Positions 35,275 to 44,109 of a stretch of DNA of 64,000 nucleotides are shown one piece after another; position 1 is the first letter of the stretch, and the number at the start of each line of letters is the position of its first letter. The notes below the pieces were generated by a model, which was not told where the DNA came from, ran no database searches, and worked only from the letters and a program-made list of their open reading frames with translations. The position numbers and the translations under genes were made by a program. Location of the stretch: assembly GCA_041651995.1 (NCBI GenBank), contig JBAZID010000001.1, positions 62,001 to 126,000 of the forward strand, given 5' to 3'. This DNA is from Sulfuricella sp. Lineage in GTDB: Bacteria; Pseudomonadota; Gammaproteobacteria; Burkholderiales; Sulfuricellaceae.

Positions 35275-35280
35275 CTACAT
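35135..35280. repeat. paired TGTAGGTTGGGTTAG palindrome reaching a gene end
   Basis: ATGTAGGTTGGGTTAGGCGC and GCTAACCCAACCTACAT are inverse outer arms; inner arms 'taacccaacaaaccc' and 'gggtttgttgggtta' also pair. The outer arm provides the last Met codon and the TAG stop of the PEP-CTERM gene. Confidence 0.85.
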
Positions 35281-35841
35281 GCCCTCATTTCGTCTGCGGC
35301 GAGCGCCGAGCAGGCCAATCAGGCCCAGGCCGGAAAGCATCAATACCCATACTTCCGTTTCAGGAACGGGAGAAATATTCAATATTCCCGAGTAGCTGCC
35401 GCCAGCTGTTCCGACAACATCTCCACTGACCTCCAGAACATACTGACCCGCGCTCAAAACGACCGGGCCGATCACTGAAACGGCTCCGCTCACGCCACCA
35501 ATGGTTATCGGCGTTGTGCTGCTCCACCACGTTTGAAGTGGTGTGATGGCGGTCACACTAATGTCACTACTGAGCCTGGTCTGGAGATTGCTTATGCCAA
35601 AAAAGTTACCGAGACTGATCGTGGATAAAATCGAGTTGACCGATGCATCCGGAATGCTGAACGTGTAATCGTTCTGGAACTGGCTCTGCGGAGCGGTAAA
35701 GGTGTGCCCGAAATTCAGGCTGGATGGAGCATCCTGAGCTCCAAAATCCGATGTCGTTGCCATCGCCTGTCCCGATAATGCGAGCAAGCTCGACAATCCG
35801 AAAACAATTTGCCGTACTGAAATTGAGAATTTTGTACTCAT
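35275..35841 (-). CDS. PEP-CTERM sorting-domain protein
   Basis: The protein has 188 residues from the ATG at 35841, which has AGAGG seven bases upstream. The signal peptide ends near GQAMA. The mature part is a beta-rich domain with segments such as FQNDYTFSIPDASVNSI, similar to short FxDxF-type PEP-CTERM proteins. The C-terminus VPETEVWVLMLSGLGLIGLLGARRRR is a clear sorting signal. It sits inside the polysaccharide locus, so XrtB is its likely partner. Its stop codon is supplied by a repeat element. Confidence 0.9.
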   Translation of the reverse strand: MSTKFSISVRQIVFGLSSLLALSGQAMATTSDFGAQDAPSSLNFGHTFTAPQSQFQNDYTFSIPDASVNSILSTISLGNFFGISNLQTRLSSDISVTAITPLQTWWSSTTPITIGGVSGAVSVIGPVVLSAGQYVLEVSGDVVGTAGGSYSGILNISPVPETEVWVLMLSGLGLIGLLGARRRRNEGM

Positions 35842-35997
35842 GATTTTTCCTCTGATCGAAAAGACTGCAGAATGGCGCAAACAACTCCGCACTATCCGGG
35901 TAGTGCACACTACAGGCTCTGTGTGAACATAGCTGTATCGCGCAAGGCCGGATTTATAGTCCGAACGGCCTATTCCACATGCCTTGCGCCACAAAAA

Positions 35998-37026
35998 TCA
36001 TGCAAACCACCCCCCTGTCATGCCGGTTTTGACGGACTGGAGAGCATCCGCCTCATTTCGATGCCAGACCCATGCCGTTTTCACAATGGTCTCAAGATCC
36101 TCGTAGCCCGGCTGCCAGCCTAGCTCTTGCCGTATTTTGCCGGAGCTGGCAACCAGCACCGCCGGATCGCCGGCGCGCCGCCCGGTTTCCAGCACCGGGA
36201 TAGGATGACCGGTCACCTTTCGGGCGACCTCGATCACTTCCCGCACCGAATACCCCTTGTTGTTGCCCAGATTGTAGATAGCGCTGTTTCCGCCCGAAAG
36301 CAGTGCTTCCAGAGCCAGCAAATGGGCTTGTGCGAGATCGCTCACATGCACATAGTCGCGCACGCAGGTACCGTCCGGAGTGGGGTAATCGGTGCCGAAA
36401 ATCTTGATGTTCTCGCGCTCGCCGGTTGCCACTTTCAGAATCAGCGGAATCAGGTGGCTTTCCGGCTCGTGGCGCTCGCCGATTTCGCCGCTCGCATCCG
36501 CACCGGCAGCGTTGAAGTAACGTAGTGCCACGTATTTCAATCCGCATGCGGCATCGCAGTCTTGCAGCATGCGTTCCACGGCGACTTTGCTGGCGCCGTA
36601 AGGATTGGTGGGGTTGCTCGGCTGATCTTCGGTGATGGGGGTTTGCAGCGGCTCGCCATAAACAGCCGCAGTAGAGGAAAAGATGAAGCATTTGACCTTG
36701 TGGCGGATCATTGCATCCAGCAACTCGACCGTTCGCGAGAAATTGTTGCGGTAGTAATCCAGCGGCTTCTCGACCGACTCGCCCACCAGGGAATAGGCCG
36801 CGAAATGCATGACGGCGTCGATTCGACGCCGGGAAAAAACACTATCCAGCAGCTTCGGGTCGCCCAGATCGCCCCAGACAAACTCGCCGCCAGGCACAAG
36901 CTCGCGATGACCTTTGGAGAGATCGTCCAGAACCACAACCTGATATCCGGCCTGCAACAAGCCCTTGACCATGTGCGTGCCGATATACCCTGCTCCGCCT
37001 ACCACCAGAATCGTCTTGCCCTTCAT
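35998..37026 (-). CDS. galE: UDP-glucose 4-epimerase
   Basis: The protein has 342 residues. It shows the NAD-binding motif GGAGYIGTHM near residue 10, FSSTAAVYG, the catalytic YGASK, and the GalE-typical FNAAGADASGEIGE and GTCVRDYVHV. It interconverts UDP-glucose and UDP-galactose for the glycosyltransferases of the locus. AGGGA precedes the ATG. Confidence 0.95.
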   Translation of the reverse strand: MKGKTILVVGGAGYIGTHMVKGLLQAGYQVVVLDDLSKGHRELVPGGEFVWGDLGDPKLLDSVFSRRRIDAVMHFAAYSLVGESVEKPLDYYRNNFSRTVELLDAMIRHKVKCFIFSSTAAVYGEPLQTPITEDQPSNPTNPYGASKVAVERMLQDCDAACGLKYVALRYFNAAGADASGEIGERHEPESHLIPLILKVATGERENIKIFGTDYPTPDGTCVRDYVHVSDLAQAHLLALEALLSGGNSAIYNLGNNKGYSVREVIEVARKVTGHPIPVLETGRRAGDPAVLVASSGKIRQELGWQPGYEDLETIVKTAWVWHRNEADALQSVKTGMTGGWFA

Positions 37027-37117
37027 GTCATATTCCCTGAATTAAAGAACCGCTGATCAATCTTAACGGGCATGACAGTAGCCACCCCTGATGATGAAAC
37101 GTCTCGCAAAATTGCCT

Positions 37118-37265
37118 CGCCTTTTACCCCTAACCCCTCCCATCCTCCCCTTGTGCGAGCATCCGCTACGCGGATTGCCTGCTTGACCCGCTTCAGGGGA
37201 GGGGCAGATCGGGGAGGAGGTGGGCTCTCCCCCTGACAAGGGGGAGCTGGAGGGGGTTTGGGGTT
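37118..37265. repeat. GC-rich palindromic repeat between sugar-enzyme genes
   Basis: 'cccctaacccctcccatcc' on the left is answered by 'ggagctggagggggtttgg' on the right, with 'aggggaggggcag' and 'ctccccctgacaaggggga' inside. It fills most of the 253-base gap between galE and the next epimerase gene. Confidence 0.65.
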
Positions 37266-37279
37266 CCACAGCCCTGCCA

Positions 37280-38275
37280 TTACAAGTGCAGCGAAGCCAT
37301 CCCGATACCAGCCTCCCGGATCACCCCGGCCATTGAACCTTGATTCCTGAACCTTATCACGTCCACCGACACACCCATCAATTCCGCCAATCCTTCCAGC
37401 AACCCGGTCGTGGCGAACGCACCCAGTTCTTGCTCCATACGTCCCACGGCAGTGGCCGAATCCCGGATATCCCCTTCGCGCGGCGGCTCATGCATGACGG
37501 TCAGTTCGCAGCCAGCGATAACCCCGATGGCCTCGATCAACTTCAGCAATGTCACGGTTTGGCCGGTGCCGATGTTGCACACGCCGTCCAAATCGCTTTC
37601 CAGCGCCCGCAGATTGGCCTGGGCGACATCTTCCACATACACAAAATCCCGCGTCTGCAAACCGTCGCCATGCACCCGCAACGCCACCCCCTGACTCACG
37701 CAATCTATAAACTTGCTGATCACCCCGGCATAGGGTGAGCGCGGATCCTGGCGCGGGCCGTAAACATTGAAATAACGCATCCCCAGACAGTTCATGCCGT
37801 AAAGCTCGCGGTACATGGCTGCATACTGGTCGTTGATGTACTTCTCCAGACCATAAGGCGAAAGCGGACACACCGGCGCCGTCTCGCTCAACGGCAACAC
37901 CCGCGGCACACCGTAGACCGCCGCGCTGGAGGCATACACAAAGCGCCCCACCCCGGCACGGCGGGCGGCGTCGAGCACGTTCACGAAGCCCATGATATTG
38001 CTGGCGCAGGAATTCACCGGGTCTTCCACCGAAGCCTGCACGGACACCTGCGCCGCCAGGTGCAGCACATGCGTCACGTCGCGCATCGCCCGCTGCACGT
38101 CCTCCGCATTACGAATATCGCCGCGCTGTACTTCCAGGCTGGAGCATGCAGGCAGATTCTCCATCTTGCCGCTCGAAAAATTGTCCAGCACGCGCACGCT
38201 CAAACCCCTTGCCAGCAACGCATCGACCGTGTGCGAACCGATGAACCCCGCGCCGCCTATAACCAAAACTTTCAT
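37280..38275 (-). CDS. NAD-dependent nucleotide-sugar epimerase/dehydratase (SDR)
   Basis: The protein has 331 residues. An extended-SDR fold shows GGAGFIGSHTVDALL, LHLAAQVSV, YASSAAVYG, the active-site YGLEK, and RYFNVYGPRQDP. The overall pattern matches UDP-glucose 4-epimerase-like or UDP-GlcNAc/GlcA 4-epimerase (WbpP/WbtF-like) enzymes. The exact substrate cannot be read from the sequence. Because ugd lies just upstream, a UDP-uronate epimerase is a reasonable guess. AGGGAGA precedes the start. Confidence 0.85.
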   Translation of the reverse strand: MKVLVIGGAGFIGSHTVDALLARGLSVRVLDNFSSGKMENLPACSSLEVQRGDIRNAEDVQRAMRDVTHVLHLAAQVSVQASVEDPVNSCASNIMGFVNVLDAARRAGVGRFVYASSAAVYGVPRVLPLSETAPVCPLSPYGLEKYINDQYAAMYRELYGMNCLGMRYFNVYGPRQDPRSPYAGVISKFIDCVSQGVALRVHGDGLQTRDFVYVEDVAQANLRALESDLDGVCNIGTGQTVTLLKLIEAIGVIAGCELTVMHEPPREGDIRDSATAVGRMEQELGAFATTGLLEGLAELMGVSVDVIRFRNQGSMAGVIREAGIGMASLHL

Positions 38276-38317
38276 GCTTTATCTCCCTAATTTGCCAAGT
38301 GCTCCACGCACCGCCAG

Positions 38318-39484
38318 TCAATCCAGGCCGAACAGATCCCGGCTGAATATTTTTTCCGCCACATCGCGGATGTCGCCGGTAACGCGGTTTGCGACAATGA
38401 CATCCGACCTGCGCTTGAATTCGGCCAGATCATTAACCACTTCGGAATGGAAAAACTCCGCCTCCTTCAGCACCGGCTCATAGACGATGACCTCGATGCC
38501 CTTGGCCTTGATGCGCTTCATGACCCCCTGGATGCTGGAGGCGCGGAAATTGTCCGACCCGCTCTTCATGATCAGGCGATGGATGCCGACCACCCTGGGA
38601 TTGCGCCTGAGAATACTGTCAGCGATGAAATCCTTGCGCGTGGTATTGGCATCGACGATGGCGCGCATCAGGTTCTGGGGCACATCCTGGTAGTTGGCGA
38701 GCAGTTGCTTGGTGTCCTTGGGCAGGCAGTAGCCGCCATAGCCGAATGATGGGTTGTTGTAGTGGCCGCCGATGCGGGGATCGAGACTGACGCCCTGGAT
38801 TATTTGTTTGGTATCCAGTCCGTGGGTAGCGGCGTAAGTATCCAGTTCGTTGAAATAGGCCACTCGCATCGCGAGATAGGTATTGGCGAACAGCTTGATT
38901 GCCTCGGCCTCGGTGGGATCGGCAAACAGCACAGGGATGTCCTGTTTGATGGCGCCTTGCTTGAGCAGGTTGGCGAAGGTTTCGGCGCGGCTGGAGCGTT
39001 CGCCGATGATGATGCGCGAGGGATGGAGATTGTCGTAAAGGGCCTTGCCTTCGCGCAGGAATTCTGGCGAGAAGATGATGTTTTCGCATTTGAACTGCGC
39101 CATCAATTTGGCAGTGTAGCCGACTGGAACCGTGGATTTGAGAATCATCACAGCGGCCGGATTGATCTCCATGACGTCCTGGATGACGGCCTCGATGGAC
39201 CGGGTATTGAAATAATTGGTCTCCGGATCGTAGTCGGTGGGGGTGGCGATAATAATGAACTCGGCTCCCGCATAAGCATCCTGCTTGTCGAGCGTGGCCC
39301 GGAAGTTGAGCGGCTTGTGGGTCAGATACTCCTCGATCTCGTTGTCCACGATGGGCGAGACCTTGCGATTAAGCATCTCGATCTTCTCGGGAACGATATC
39401 AAGCGCGACCACCTCGTTGTGTTGCGCGAGCAGGATAGCGTTGGAGAGGCCGACGTAGCCAGTACCGGCGATGGCGATTTTCAT
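38318..39484 (-). CDS. ugd: UDP-glucose 6-dehydrogenase
   Basis: The protein has 388 residues, the short form. The NAD-binding start is [17 protein letters not shown]; the middle contains [15 protein letters not shown]; the catalytic cysteine lies in [16 protein letters not shown]; the C-terminal UDP-binding part follows. It oxidises UDP-glucose to UDP-glucuronate, implying uronic acid in the polymer. It ends 42 bases before the epimerase gene start. Confidence 0.93.
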   Translation of the reverse strand: MKIAIAGTGYVGLSNAILLAQHNEVVALDIVPEKIEMLNRKVSPIVDNEIEEYLTHKPLNFRATLDKQDAYAGAEFIIIATPTDYDPETNYFNTRSIEAVIQDVMEINPAAVMILKSTVPVGYTAKLMAQFKCENIIFSPEFLREGKALYDNLHPSRIIIGERSSRAETFANLLKQGAIKQDIPVLFADPTEAEAIKLFANTYLAMRVAYFNELDTYAATHGLDTKQIIQGVSLDPRIGGHYNNPSFGYGGYCLPKDTKQLLANYQDVPQNLMRAIVDANTTRKDFIADSILRRNPRVVGIHRLIMKSGSDNFRASSIQGVMKRIKAKGIEVIVYEPVLKEAEFFHSEVVNDLAEFKRRSDVIVANRVTGDIRDVAEKIFSRDLFGLD

Positions 39485-39526
39485 GACAAATATTCCCGAG
39501 ATAAAAGAAACAAGAGGCTGCGATAC

Positions 39527-40294
39527 TCAGCGCTCAGCCTTGGCGCCAAGCAACAACTGCCTGGCCGCGCCAAGTATAAACAAGGTATTCGTCACCAGGT
39601 AACGCTTCCACAACCGCCCTGGTTCCGACGCCAGGCGGTGCAGCCATTCCAGACCGTTATCCCTCATCCAGCGCGGTGCGCGCGTCACCTTGCCGGAGTG
39701 GAAATCGAACGCTGCCCCTACACCAATCATCACCGCATTCACCCGGCCCCGATGTTCGGACATCCAGAGTTCCTGCTTGGGGCAGCCCAGGCCGACGAAC
39801 ACGAAACCCGCGCCGCTGGCGTTGATCCGCTCGACCGCTGCCGCGTCTTCCTCCGCAGTCAACGCACGAAACGGTGGCGGCTCCATCGCCATCCGCAAGC
39901 CTGGAAACGCCGCCTGCAGCCGCTTTTCCAGCAGCTCCAGCGTGGCCTCGGTGCTGCCGTAAAAATATACCGCCAGGTTCTCCGCTGCGCAGCGCTCGCA
40001 CAACGCCCACATCAAATCCGGTCCGCTGATGCGCGCCTGCCCCGCAAACCCCATCTGGCGCAACATCCACGCCACCGGAGCGCCATCTGGAGTCGCCATG
40101 TCCGCCGCGTTCACTATGCGTCCGAACGCTTCATCCTGCGAGGCAGTGATCACCGAATGCACGTTGCAGATGCAGACATAGCGGCTTTCCCGCCGAGCCC
40201 CCCAATCCTGAATTCGATCCAGCGCTTCGTCCCAAACAACAGCATCGATCGATGCACCCAATACCTTGCCTGTAACCCGTTCTTCAGTTCTCAT
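39527..40294 (-). CDS. WecG/TagA/CpsF family glycosyltransferase
   Basis: The protein has 255 residues. Family motifs include YVCICNVHSVITA, ATPDGAPVAWMLR, the middle segment AVYFYGSTEATLELLEK and FVFVGLGCPKQELWM. These enzymes add ManNAcA, ManNAc or similar sugars to lipid-linked precursors at the inner face of the membrane. GGAGGGGG precedes the ATG. It lies 42 bases before ugd. Confidence 0.93.
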   Translation of the reverse strand: MRTEERVTGKVLGASIDAVVWDEALDRIQDWGARRESRYVCICNVHSVITASQDEAFGRIVNAADMATPDGAPVAWMLRQMGFAGQARISGPDLMWALCERCAAENLAVYFYGSTEATLELLEKRLQAAFPGLRMAMEPPPFRALTAEEDAAAVERINASGAGFVFVGLGCPKQELWMSEHRGRVNAVMIGVGAAFDFHSGKVTRAPRWMRDNGLEWLHRLASEPGRLWKRYLVTNTLFILGAARQLLLGAKAER

Positions 40295-40316
40295 CTCACC
40301 CCCTCCCGCTCGGTTA

Positions 40317-40460
40317 GGAGCCTGTCGGACTTAAACCCAGATAATCCATTTGGGCGTAGGTCGGGCTTCAGCCCGACTTGTCGGGTTAAAACCCGACCTA
40401 CAATTCAAGGAAACCGGCTGCAAATCGTTTCGCTTCGAATCTTCAAGTCCGACAGGCTCC
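40317..40460. mobile_element. MITE-like element with 16-bp terminal inverted repeats
   Basis: GGAGCCTGTCGGACTT (40317-40332) and AAGTCCGACAGGCTCC (40445-40460) are perfect inverse ends of a 144-bp non-coding unit. A TAGGTCGGGCTT-type palindrome sits inside (about 40358-40400). The right end holds the last codons and the stop of the glycosyltransferase upstream. No transposase gene is seen. No target duplication could be defined. Confidence 0.75.
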
Positions 40461-41621
40461 CAAAGTACTCACATAAATTTCCATCAACTGCCGGTAATTC
40501 ACTTCCGCCGAAAATTCCGCCTCGTACTGCGCCCGCGCCTTGCGGCCCATTTCGGCCATCTGCCCGGGATGCGTCAGAGCCCAAGTCATTTTGTCAGCCA
40601 GATCGCGCGGATTGCCTGGTTCGAACAGCAGGCCGGTTTCACCTTCACGCACAATATCGGCCAGCGCGCCGATACGGCTGGCAATCACCGGCGTGCCGCA
40701 TGCAAAGGCCTCAATAATCACCAGACCGAAAGTCTCATACCAGATGCTCGGCACCACCAATGCAGCCGCGCGGCCCATTTCCTGGCGTACTGCGTCGCCC
40801 GGCAGGCTGCCCAGGCGGGTCACGCCCGCCACACCCTCCAGCAAGCCCGCTTCCGGGCCGTCGCCCGCCACCCGCAACTGCGCATCGGGCAAGCTCGCCA
40901 TGGCTTCGGCCAGCGCCGCCACGCCTTTTTCGACCGACAACCGCCCCACGAACAGCAAACCTTTTCTTTCCCCCTCTCCCCCTGGGAGAGGGTTGGGGTG
41001 AGGGCGGCCTTCGGCCCAGGCCACAAAATTCGGCTTCACCACCACGCGCTCCGCCGGCAACCCGCCCTCGATGAACTTGCGCCGGCAGAAATCGTTGAGC
41101 GCAATATAACGCGCCACCTTGTTGCGATACGTCCCCAGCCCCCGGTGCAAAGTCAGCATGCCCGCCAGTACCGCCGATGCGGCACCGGACCCCCGGTAAC
41201 ACTTGCGCGCCACCCCCCGCCACGGCAGATGGCCCAGGCAGTCCTCGCACACCCGCCCTTCGCGCAGGAACATGGCGTTCAGGCACATCAGGCGAAAGTT
41301 ATGCAGCGTCTGCACCACCGGCACCCCGGCCCGATCCGCCGCCCAATAGAGCGAAGGCGAAATCAGCGGAAAGGTGTTGTGGACGTGGATGATGTCCGGC
41401 CGAAAATCATTGATCCGATCCGCCAGATCATGCGTGGTGCGAGAAGACCACAGCGTTTGGCGCACCAGCGCCAGCGATGGCATGCCGCTCACGTCATCAT
41501 TGCTGCGGAAATAGGTTTCCACTGCGTGGCCATGCGACCGCAGCAAGGCGATCTCCGACTCGACCACCGTATCCTCGCCGCCGCGATGCTGGTAGGCGTT
41601 GTGGGCAATAAGAATGCGCAT
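40443..41621 (-). CDS. GT4-family glycosyltransferase
   Basis: The protein has 392 residues with a GT-B fold. The N-terminus is MRILIAHNAYQHRGGEDTVVESEI. The C-terminal donor domain has LLFVGRLSVEKGV, VPSIWYETFGLVIIEAFACGTPVI and the EX7E-type motif. Residues of about 203-220 contain RPHPNPLPGGEGERKG, a repeat-derived insert in the linker just before the donor domain. The last five residues (GACRT) and the stop come from the MITE at 40317-40460. The transfer specificity is unknown. GAGG precedes the ATG; the methyltransferase gene ends 6 bases before it. Confidence 0.9.
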   Translation of the reverse strand: MRILIAHNAYQHRGGEDTVVESEIALLRSHGHAVETYFRSNDDVSGMPSLALVRQTLWSSRTTHDLADRINDFRPDIIHVHNTFPLISPSLYWAADRAGVPVVQTLHNFRLMCLNAMFLREGRVCEDCLGHLPWRGVARKCYRGSGAASAVLAGMLTLHRGLGTYRNKVARYIALNDFCRRKFIEGGLPAERVVVKPNFVAWAEGRPHPNPLPGGEGERKGLLFVGRLSVEKGVAALAEAMASLPDAQLRVAGDGPEAGLLEGVAGVTRLGSLPGDAVRQEMGRAAALVVPSIWYETFGLVIIEAFACGTPVIASRIGALADIVREGETGLLFEPGNPRDLADKMTWALTHPGQMAEMGRKARAQYEAEFSAEVNYRQLMEIYVSTLGACRT

Positions 41622-41627
41622 ATCGCC

Positions 41628-42470
41628 TCAGGCGTCACGCCCACCGGGCAGTGGCTTTTGCAGCACATAGAAAACCGCCGTCGGGCGCAGTTTTTGTACA
41701 GCATTGCGTGCGTGATAAACATTGAGCCAAATCGGCAACGCGCTCAACAACGCATCAAGTTCAACGACTGGCGCATTGTTGAATACCGGCCCGGAAACCA
41801 CATGCCTCATCCTGGAAGTAAGTGAGAACATACATTTGCGCGCGCGCACCACCTTGAATCCGGCTTGTTCCACAAAATCCCGCAAAACCGGCAAGGGAAT
41901 ACCGCACTCTCGCCTGGTCAGGCCGGTACGCGGCTTGCGCCAATCGCCCATGGAAATGATCGGTTCACGCACCAGTGCGTAAGCGCCCGGCCTCAGGACA
42001 CGATAAAACTCATCCACAATCTTGCTGACATTCGGGATGTGATGCAGAACCCCGAGACAAGTAATCAGGTCGAGACTACTGGAATCGAATGGCATGTCTC
42101 CCGAAGCAACTGGCTTGACATAACTCACAGGCACACCATTCAGCACGGTGCTCTGAAAACCGTCCGATGGTTCAAGAATGGTAACCCGATCGCTGTGTGC
42201 GAGTATCGGCTCAAGCTCATCGCCATATGCCGACCCAATGCCCAATACATGGCCAAAACGGCGTTTCGGCAGAGCTGAATACCCATGCCTCTTGTTCGGG
42301 GCATGATAGCCATACGCATACGCCCCTTCGCCGGATTGCGTCAGATTGAAATAACCTTCTGCCTCATCAGCGAACCAGGCATCAATCTGATCCTGGGAAA
42401 AATCATTGCCGTATAACTTCTTGCCGGAGAAATAGACTTCCATCCCGGCATCACCCGCATCAGCAGCCAT
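41628..42470 (-). CDS. class I SAM-dependent methyltransferase
   Basis: The protein has 280 residues from an ATG with GGAGGAAG directly before it. It shows the SAM-binding motif VLGIGSAYGDEL, then LEPSDGF, LDLITCLGVLHHIPN and YRVLRPGAYALVREPI, as in Methyltransf_11/25 proteins. In this setting it probably methylates a sugar or a lipid-linked glycan. It lies between two glycosyltransferase genes. Confidence 0.87.
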   Translation of the reverse strand: MAADAGDAGMEVYFSGKKLYGNDFSQDQIDAWFADEAEGYFNLTQSGEGAYAYGYHAPNKRHGYSALPKRRFGHVLGIGSAYGDELEPILAHSDRVTILEPSDGFQSTVLNGVPVSYVKPVASGDMPFDSSSLDLITCLGVLHHIPNVSKIVDEFYRVLRPGAYALVREPIISMGDWRKPRTGLTRRECGIPLPVLRDFVEQAGFKVVRARKCMFSLTSRMRHVVSGPVFNNAPVVELDALLSALPIWLNVYHARNAVQKLRPTAVFYVLQKPLPGGRDA

Positions 42471-42496
42471 ATCTTCCTCCCACCATGAGTAATGAA

Positions 42497-43636
42497 TTAG
42501 GCAGCAAGCGCATTTGCCACCCCATCCGCAAACCAGCGCGCCATGTTTTCCACCGTGTATTCCTGCGCACTGGCGGCGCACCCAGCGCGCAAGCCGTCCA
42601 ATGCCTGCGGATCGCGTAGCAGACGCACGCCGGCTTCGACATAGGCATCCGGATCGTCCGCCGTCATCACGCCGTTGACGCCATTCTCCAGGTAGGCGAT
42701 TTCAGGGCTGTGAATCCCGCAATCCGTGGTCAGCATGGGCACGCCGCACACGAATGCATCCAGTATGCCCAGGCCCACCAGTCCCGGATTCAGCATCACC
42801 TGCGCCACCGAAATATAAGCGGCCTTCTCCCGACCAAAGCGCGCGCCCACCCAGCGCGCCCATGGGTTGGCAGCACACCAGGCCTGCACCTTGTCGCGCT
42901 CCGGCCCCTCGCCCACAATCAGCAAGTGGAAATCGGGGACCTCGTTGCGAATCGCCTCGGCAGCCAAAAACAGAAAATCCAGCCGCTTGTCGGCATAGAG
43001 CGAGCCCACATAGACGCCAACCGGCCCAGCACCGAAGTCCAGCGACTCGCGCAAGGCCTGCGTTTCCTCCGGCGTAACCGATTGTCGCTGCCGTTGCAGT
43101 TCCGAGGTATCCACCGCGTTGTTCAGCACAGTGACTCGATTACCGGGAAACCCTGCCGCTGCCACCAGGTCGGCGCTCATTTGCGTGTAGGCGAACCACC
43201 AGTCCACCCGGTTGGTCGTCCAGCGTTTGAAGCGCTCCTTGAGGCCATTGGGATTGTCGCTTTGCAGATTGGCGCCATGCCCCCAGAAAGCCAGTTTGAA
43301 ACGGCGCGGTGCCAACAACAGCCAATGATTCTGGATCAGCTTGTTTTCCTGGGTGACGATGACAAGATTCGCCCCCACAAGATGACGCCGCACTGGCTGC
43401 CAGCATAGCCGTCCACCAGCCAGATAATGCGTTGGGATCGATTTAGCCCAAGGCAACTCGCCCGCATCCTGTTTTATCTCCTCCGCTGGAGTGCCTTGCC
43501 CAACCAGCAATTCCAGCCGGATATTTTGCTCGGCAAGCAACCCGCGCAGCGCTTCAAAAAAAGGGATGCGGTAATGGGTAAGGCGGCGCTGAACAATGCA
43601 GACCGATTTCGGCGCCTGGTTGGCTAGATTATTCAA
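42497..43636 (-). CDS. GT4-family glycosyltransferase
   Basis: The protein has about 379 residues. GT-B features are VCIVQRRLTHYRIPFFEAL at the start, VGVYVGSLYADKRLDFLFLA, DFHLLIVGEGPERDKV and NPGLVGLGILDAFVCGVPMLTT. There is no ATG at the front. A TTG at 43636 with AGGG eight bases earlier, 10 bases after the SMR gene stop, is my choice; a TTG at 43675 would overlap that gene. The acceptor and donor are unknown. Confidence 0.88.
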   Translation of the reverse strand: MNNLANQAPKSVCIVQRRLTHYRIPFFEALRGLLAEQNIRLELLVGQGTPAEEIKQDAGELPWAKSIPTHYLAGGRLCWQPVRRHLVGANLVIVTQENKLIQNHWLLLAPRRFKLAFWGHGANLQSDNPNGLKERFKRWTTNRVDWWFAYTQMSADLVAAAGFPGNRVTVLNNAVDTSELQRQRQSVTPEETQALRESLDFGAGPVGVYVGSLYADKRLDFLFLAAEAIRNEVPDFHLLIVGEGPERDKVQAWCAANPWARWVGARFGREKAAYISVAQVMLNPGLVGLGILDAFVCGVPMLTTDCGIHSPEIAYLENGVNGVMTADDPDAYVEAGVRLLRDPQALDGLRAGCAASAQEYTVENMARWFADGVANALAA

Positions 43637-43646
43637 GCCCGGAGCC

Positions 43647-44012
43647 CTAGCGCATGCCCACCAGCCAGACTCCAATCATAATGAAGCCTGCGCCTGCCAG
43701 CCGTGTCGGGTGCGGCGTCTCGCCCAGCATTAAAAATCCCAGCGCCATGGTCAGCACAAACCCCAACGCCACGAACGGATATGCCTGACTCACGTCCATC
43801 ATCGACAGCACACGCAACCAAATCAGCGCCCCCAGCCCATAACACGCCAACCCCAGCAGCACCTTGGGCGCGGTGAGCATCGCGACATACGAACCGAGCA
43901 TGCTGGCCGATGACTGCGTTGCAGCGCCGGAAACACCGGCTTTCATCGCAATCTGGGCAATGGCTGAAAGCCCCACGCTCAGCAGGATCAGGATCAGGAC
44001 TTTTAGCGACAT
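43647..44012 (-). CDS. SMR/EamA-type small membrane protein
   Basis: The protein has 121 residues with four membrane helices. The start is VLILILLSVGLSAIAQIAMKAG, and the loop SQAYPFVALGFVLTMALGFLMLGE is the family hallmark, ending with TRLAGAGFIMIGVWLVG. Within polysaccharide loci such EmrE/ArnE-like proteins can move lipid-linked sugars rather than drugs; that role is inferred from position, next to the UbiA-type gene. Confidence 0.82.
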   Translation of the reverse strand: MSLKVLILILLSVGLSAIAQIAMKAGVSGAATQSSASMLGSYVAMLTAPKVLLGLACYGLGALIWLRVLSMMDVSQAYPFVALGFVLTMALGFLMLGETPHPTRLAGAGFIMIGVWLVGMR

Positions 44013-44109
44013 GGCACACACGATTCATGATTCAGCGCAGCACAATTCATATTTTCTCCTCAAGCGCAGCAAATGCGCGGCGTGACAGCCGCAGCATCAA
44101 TACAAACCA

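Noticed and set aside
37023..37280. Minus-strand open frame (PKPPPAPPCQGE...)
   Set aside because: It is made by the GC-rich palindrome in the galE-epimerase gap; the Pro-rich peptide mirrors the repeat DNA.
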